Of a DNA stretch of 64,000 nt, positions 60,748 through 64,000 are shown in pieces. How positions within the stretch are numbered: the stretch's first letter is position 1; each line of letters opens with the position of its first letter. The notes beneath the pieces were generated by a model. It did not search any database and was not told the DNA's origin. It saw nothing but the letters and a program-made list of their open reading frames with translations. The stretch comes from Stenotrophomonas aracearum (GTDB lineage: Bacteria > Pseudomonadota > Gammaproteobacteria > Xanthomonadales > Xanthomonadaceae), in assembly GCF_031834615.1 (NCBI RefSeq), contig NZ_CP115543.1, positions 3,173,001 to 3,237,000 on the forward strand. The letters are read 5' to 3'. A program made the translations under genes and the position numbers.

Positions 60748-61647
60748 TCACCCGCGCATCAGCCGCTCCGCGATAACCGCCACCTGCCGCAACACGTCAT
60801 TGCGCCCGGCATCATCCACGCTGGCACCCTGCAGGTAACTGGTCAGCACCCACGGCGCGCCACCGGCCAGCGGCCACAGGATCGCGATGTCGTTGGTGGT
60901 GTCCTCGCCGTTGCTGCCGGTCTTGTCGCCCACCCGCCAGGCGGGCGACACACCGGCACGCAGGCGCGCGTCGCCGGTCTCGTTGTCGATCAGCCAGTCG
61001 GCCAGCTGCAGCCGCGACGGCTTGCTGAGCACATCGCCCAGCACGAAGCGCTGCAGGCTGGCCGCCATCGCGGCCGGACTGGTGGTGTCGCGCGGATCGC
61101 CCGGCGCGAAATCGTTCATTTCCGGCTCCAGCCGGTCGTTGCGGGTCACCGCGTCGCCGTGCCCGCGCAGGAACGCGGTCACCCCGGCCGGCCCGCCGAC
61201 CACGCCGAGCAGCAGGTTCGCGGCCGGGTTGTCGCTGGTCACCATGGTGGCGCGGCACAGGTCGCGCACGGTCAGGTCCTTGCCCACATGGCGCCTGGTC
61301 ACCGGCGCGTGCGAGAGCATGTCCTGCTGGCGCACCGGCAGGCGCCGGTCGAGCGACAGCGTGCCCTTGTCGGCCAGGTGCAGCACGGTGGCCGAGAGCA
61401 CGAACTTGAAGGTGCTGCACATCGGGAAGCGCTCGTCCTGGCGGTGGCCGACCCGGGCACCGGTGGCGGTGTTGAGCAGGGTCACGCCCAGGCGGCCGCC
61501 GCTGGCTTTTTCCAGCGCCGCGAAGTCGCTGGCCTGCGGCCTGGCACCGGCCAGTACGGTCGGCGGGGCCTTGGCCAGGACCGTGGCGGCAAAGGCAGAC
61601 GCGGCGGCGGCACCGGTCATCTGCAGGAAGTGGCGGCGGGCGAGCAT
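60748..61647 (-). CDS. blaL2: Class A beta-lactamase, L2 family
   Basis: A 299-residue secreted enzyme. The N-terminus MLARRHFLQM is a Tat-type signal, as in L2. Active-site motifs are all present: S-T-F-K (Ser78, Lys81; preceded by Cys), SDN at 138-140, EPEMN at 174-178 (the Glu166 motif), and KTG at 242-244. Overall sequence is close to S. maltophilia L2. The start follows AAGGA. It is divergent from ampR across 292 bp, consistent with inducible expression. Confidence 0.94.
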   Translation of the reverse strand: MLARRHFLQMTGAAAASAFAATVLAKAPPTVLAGARPQASDFAALEKASGGRLGVTLLNTATGARVGHRQDERFPMCSTFKFVLSATVLHLADKGTLSLDRRLPVRQQDMLSHAPVTRRHVGKDLTVRDLCRATMVTSDNPAANLLLGVVGGPAGVTAFLRGHGDAVTRNDRLEPEMNDFAPGDPRDTTSPAAMAASLQRFVLGDVLSKPSRLQLADWLIDNETGDARLRAGVSPAWRVGDKTGSNGEDTTNDIAILWPLAGGAPWVLTSYLQGASVDDAGRNDVLRQVAVIAERLMRG

Positions 61648-61718
61648 GGGCGGTTCCTTGGTGGGCAGGGCTGCAGTATCGGCATGGGGATGGACCGGGC
61701 ACCAGCGCGAATTCCGAA

Positions 61719-61739
61719 GAAGAGGCATTAGTCCTCTTC
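61719..61739. promoter_or_regulatory. Candidate operator dyad upstream of blaL2
   Basis: GAAGAGG and CCTCTTC form a perfect inverted repeat with a 7-nt spacer, 72 nt upstream of the blaL2 start and on its side of the SMAG pair. Placement suits an AmpR site, but it does not match a known AmpR box that I can recall exactly. Confidence 0.4.
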
Positions 61740-61762
61740 ATGTCTGGACGGCGATCAACGTG

Positions 61763-61868
61763 GTAGCGCCGGCCGTTGGCCGGCCCAGGCGGTCCTTCAG
61801 GCAGACGGATGGACCCAGCCATTGGAATGTGTCCAGCACCGCCTGGGCCGGCCAGCGGCCGGCGCTAC
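61763..61868. repeat. SMAG-type REP pair inserted between blaL2 and ampR
   Basis: GTAGCGCCGGCCGTTGGCC at the left and its near-inverse ending CTAC at the right enclose about 60 nt that are themselves partly self-complementary (CCAGGCGGT against ACCGCCTGG). The 106-bp element occupies over a third of the divergent intergenic region. Confidence 0.88.
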
Positions 61869-61882
61869 CAGATCCACCCGCC

Positions 61883-61915
61883 ACCATGGCATGGTCGGAA
61901 CAGGTACCATCCGAC
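61883..61915. promoter_or_regulatory. Two dyads upstream of ampR
   Basis: ACCATG-G-CATGGT (61883-61895) is a perfect palindrome, and GTCGGA-N10-TCCGAC (61894-61915) follows directly. They lie 25-57 nt before the ampR start, between it and the SMAG pair. Either could serve autoregulation by AmpR. Confidence 0.35.
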
Positions 61916-61939
61916 ATCAACATTCCTCACGGCTCGCTG

Positions 61940-62806
61940 ATGCTTCGCCCCCAGCTCCCGCTCAATGCCCTGCGCGCCTTCGAGGCCGCGGCCCGCCACC
62001 AGAACTTCACCCGCGCGGCGCTGGAGCTGTGCGTAAGCCAGGCCGCGCTGAGCCATCAGATCCGGGGGCTGGAGGAACGGCTGGGCGCGGTGCTGTTCCA
62101 TCGCCTTCCTCGCGGGGTGGCGCTCACCGACGAGGGCGCACGCCTGTACCCCGTGCTCAACGAAGCGTTCGACCGCATTGCGGTCAGCCTGGACCGCTTC
62201 GTCGGCGGGCATTTCCGCGAGGTGCTCGGGGTCGGCGTGGTGGGCACCTTCGCCACCGGCTGGCTGCTGCCACGGCTGAAGGATTTCAATGCGCGCCACC
62301 CGGATATCGAACTGCGCATCCAGACCCACAACAACCGCATCGACCTGGCCGGCGAAGGTTTGGACCTGGCGATCCGCTTCGGCGACGGAGATTGGCAGGG
62401 CCAGGTGAGTACACCGGTGCTCGAGGCGCCGTTCGCGCCGGTGTGCGCGCCGGCATTGGCACGCGGGCTGCGCCATCCGCGCGATCTGGCCGGTGTTCCG
62501 TTGCTGCGATCGTACCGCAGCGATGAATGGCCGCAGTGGCTGGATGCCGCCGGCGCGCCGGAACTGGAAGCACGCGGCCCGGTGTTCGATTCCTCGCTGA
62601 CCCTGGCCAGCGCCGCAGCAGCGGGCGCCGGCGTGGCGCTGCTGCCCCTCAAGATGTTCGAGCAGGACCTGGCAGAGGGTCGACTGGTGCAGCCATTCGC
62701 AGCGACGCTCGCGCTGGGCAGCTACTGGCTGACCCGCCTGCGCTCACGCCCTGAAAGCGACGCAGCGCGCCGATTCCGCGAATGGCTGCAAACGCAGGAC
62801 CGGTAG
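61940..62806 (+). CDS. ampR: AmpR, LysR-family regulator of beta-lactamase
   Basis: A 288-residue LysR regulator. The HTH (about residues 8-65) contains FTRAALELCVSQAALSHQI, and the effector domain follows with TFATGWLLPRLKDFNARHPDIEL. Sequence and divergent pairing with blaL2 match AmpR, which senses muropeptides. The start MLRPQLPLNALRAFEAAARH is canonical. Its TAG stop lies inside the GTAG head of a SMAG unit. Confidence 0.93.
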   Translation: MLRPQLPLNALRAFEAAARHQNFTRAALELCVSQAALSHQIRGLEERLGAVLFHRLPRGVALTDEGARLYPVLNEAFDRIAVSLDRFVGGHFREVLGVGVVGTFATGWLLPRLKDFNARHPDIELRIQTHNNRIDLAGEGLDLAIRFGDGDWQGQVSTPVLEAPFAPVCAPALARGLRHPRDLAGVPLLRSYRSDEWPQWLDAAGAPELEARGPVFDSSLTLASAAAAGAGVALLPLKMFEQDLAEGRLVQPFAATLALGSYWLTRLRSRPESDAARRFREWLQTQDR

Positions 62807-62827
62807 TGCCACGCCCTGCGTGGCAGC
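62803..62827 (+). repeat. SMAG-type REP unit overlapping the ampR stop codon
   Basis: GTAGTGCCACGCCCTGCGTGG; the TAG in GTAG (62804-62806) is the ampR stop. It fills the 25-nt gap before the convergent ABC-F gene. Confidence 0.8.
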
Positions 62828-62831
62828 CGCG

Positions 62832-64000
62832 TCACGCCATCAACTCCATCCACGCGGCTTCGGCTTTTTCCAGCTGCTGCGCGGTGGCTTCGCGGTCGCG
62901 GCCGATCACCGCCATGCGCGTTGCATCGGCATAGACGGCCGGGTCGGCCAGCTGGCGGTCGAGCTCGGCCAGCGTGTTCTCCAGCTCGTTGACCTTCGCT
63001 TCGGCACTGGCCAGCTTGACCGGGTTGACCGCCTTCTTCGCCGGCATCGGCGGGGTCGGCGGCACCGGGTCCGGTGCGGCCGCAGCCATCTTCTGCTTGG
63101 TGCCCTGCGCGGCCGGGCGCGAACGCAGCCAGGCGGCGTATTCGTCCAGGTCGCCCGCGAACGGCTCGACCACGCCGTCGGCCACACGCCAGAAGGTGTC
63201 GCAGACCAGGCCGATCAGGTGGCGGTCGTGCGAAACCATCACGATCGCGCCTTCGAAGGTCGCCAGCGCTTCGGCCAGCGCTTCGCGCATTTCCAGGTCA
63301 AGGTGGTTGGTCGGTTCGTCGAGCAGCAGCACGTTAGGCTGCTGCCAGGCGATCATCGCCAGCGCCAGGCGCGCGCGCTCACCGCCGGAGAAGCCATCCA
63401 CCGGCTCGAACGCACGGTCGCCGGCGAAGTTCCACTTGCCGAGGAAGTCGCGGAACGCCTGGTTGTTGCCGTCCGGCGAGATCTCGCGGAAGTGGTCCAT
63501 CGGCGACTGGCCTTCGTGCAGCGACTCCACCGTGTGCTGGGCGAAGTAGCCGATGCGCAAGTCCGGGTGCGCCGAACGCTCGCCGGCCACCGGCGCCAGC
63601 TCGCCCACCAGGGTGCGCACCAGCGTGGTCTTACCCGCGCCGTTCGGCCCCAGCAGGCCAATGCGCTGGCCCGCTTCCAGGCCGAAGCCCACGTTGTGCA
63701 GGATCACCGCATCCGGGCTGTACCCGGCTTCCACGTCGTTGAGGCGGATCAGCGAGAACGGCAGCTTGGTCGGCGGCGCGAACTCGATGCGGAACTCGCG
63801 CTCGGCGCGCACCGCTTCGGTACCGGTCAGCTTGGCCAAACGCTTCATGCGGCTCTGCGCCTGGGTGGCCTTGCTGGCCAGCGCCTTGAAGCGGTCGATG
63901 AAGCTCTGCAGGTGGGCGCGCTCGGCCTGTTCCTTTTCATGCGCGATCTGCTGCTGGCGCAGCTGCTCGGCGCGCTGGCGCTCGAAGTCGGTGTAGCCGC
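62832..64000 (-). CDS. ABC-F family ATPase, YheS-like (5' part missing)
   Basis: The C-terminal 389 codons of a gene that continues past the right edge. Visible are the inter-domain linker (YTDFERQRAEQLRQQQIAHEKEQ), Walker A GPNGAGKTT, the LSGGE-type signature FSGGERARLALA and Walker B LLLDEPTNHLDLEM. A Pro/Ala linker leads to a C-terminal coiled coil (LENTLAELDRQLAD). ABC-F proteins act on ribosomes; the C-terminal domain and linker resemble YheS or Uup. Confidence 0.85.
   Translation of the reverse strand, partial: GYTDFERQRAEQLRQQQIAHEKEQAERAHLQSFIDRFKALASKATQAQSRMKRLAKLTGTEAVRAEREFRIEFAPPTKLPFSLIRLNDVEAGYSPDAVILHNVGFGLEAGQRIGLLGPNGAGKTTLVRTLVGELAPVAGERSAHPDLRIGYFAQHTVESLHEGQSPMDHFREISPDGNNQAFRDFLGKWNFAGDRAFEPVDGFSGGERARLALAMIAWQQPNVLLLDEPTNHLDLEMREALAEALATFEGAIVMVSHDRHLIGLVCDTFWRVADGVVEPFAGDLDEYAAWLRSRPAAQGTKQKMAAAAPDPVPPTPPMPAKKAVNPVKLASAEAKVNELENTLAELDRQLADPAVYADATRMAVIGRDREATAQQLEKAEAAWMELMA

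Overview
The window is a GC-rich, gene-dense stretch of a gammaproteobacterial chromosome of the Xanthomonadaceae, almost certainly Stenotrophomonas. Three things support this. GTAG-headed palindromic repeats of the SMAG/REP type are scattered between genes. A class A beta-lactamase very like Stenotrophomonas L2 sits divergent from an AmpR regulator. An MFS (ycaD-like) gene is translationally coupled to a fused HAD phosphatase/GT20 glucosylglycerol-phosphate synthase (ggpPS), the arrangement described for the osmotolerant plant associate S. rhizophila. An S. rhizophila-like strain is my best inference.

Layout. 1-8788 (minus): the type IV pilus chemotaxis-like operon pilG-pilH-pilI-pilJ-pilL, with pilL (CheA-like) cut by the left edge. 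9038-10872 (plus): gshB and a tonB3-like gene, next to pilG as in Pseudomonas aeruginosa. 10873-16637 (minus): tsaB, a YoaA/DinG helicase, a TPR-like lipoprotein and PBP1b. 16727-24066: a two-domain glycosyltransferase, an NAD(P)-binding epimerase-like protein, a TPR-like membrane protein, relA and a small secreted protein. 24111-30821: hrpA, dps and recQ. 30914-34114: the copper operon copL-copA-copB. 34200-37075: small genes (GNAT, zinc-ribbon, receiver, DUF3011, a two-domain lysozyme-inhibitor lipoprotein). 37430-39821: a visibly lower-GC cassette (acyltransferase-3, 2OG-Fe(II) oxygenase, small unknown ORF) that ends inside the terminator of tRNA-Lys. 39836-55519 (all minus): a long run of core genes, namely aspS, an acidic protein, GNAT, an alpha/beta hydrolase, yebC, ruvC, ruvA, kup, ruvB, ybgC, tolQ, tolR, tolA, tolB, pal, cpoB, queE, queC and tRNA-Lys. 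55677-60747: a second DUF3011 protein, a lipoprotein and the ycaD-ggpPS osmolyte operon. 60748-62806: blaL2 and ampR, divergent. 62832-64000: the C-terminal part of an ABC-F ATPase, cut by the right edge.

Two themes stand out beyond the gene list. First, at least five gene starts (yoaA, the 21239 gene, recQ, copL, the 52768 hydrolase and the 57050 lipoprotein, with ruvB and mrcB as variants) have a TANNNT -10-like hexamer 5-7 nt before the ATG and no clear Shine-Dalgarno sequence, which suggests leaderless mRNAs. Second, SMAG-type repeats sit in functionally sensitive places: between blaL2 and ampR, forming the ampR stop codon, and in the queE leader. I saw no insertion sequence, integrase, prophage or CRISPR array.
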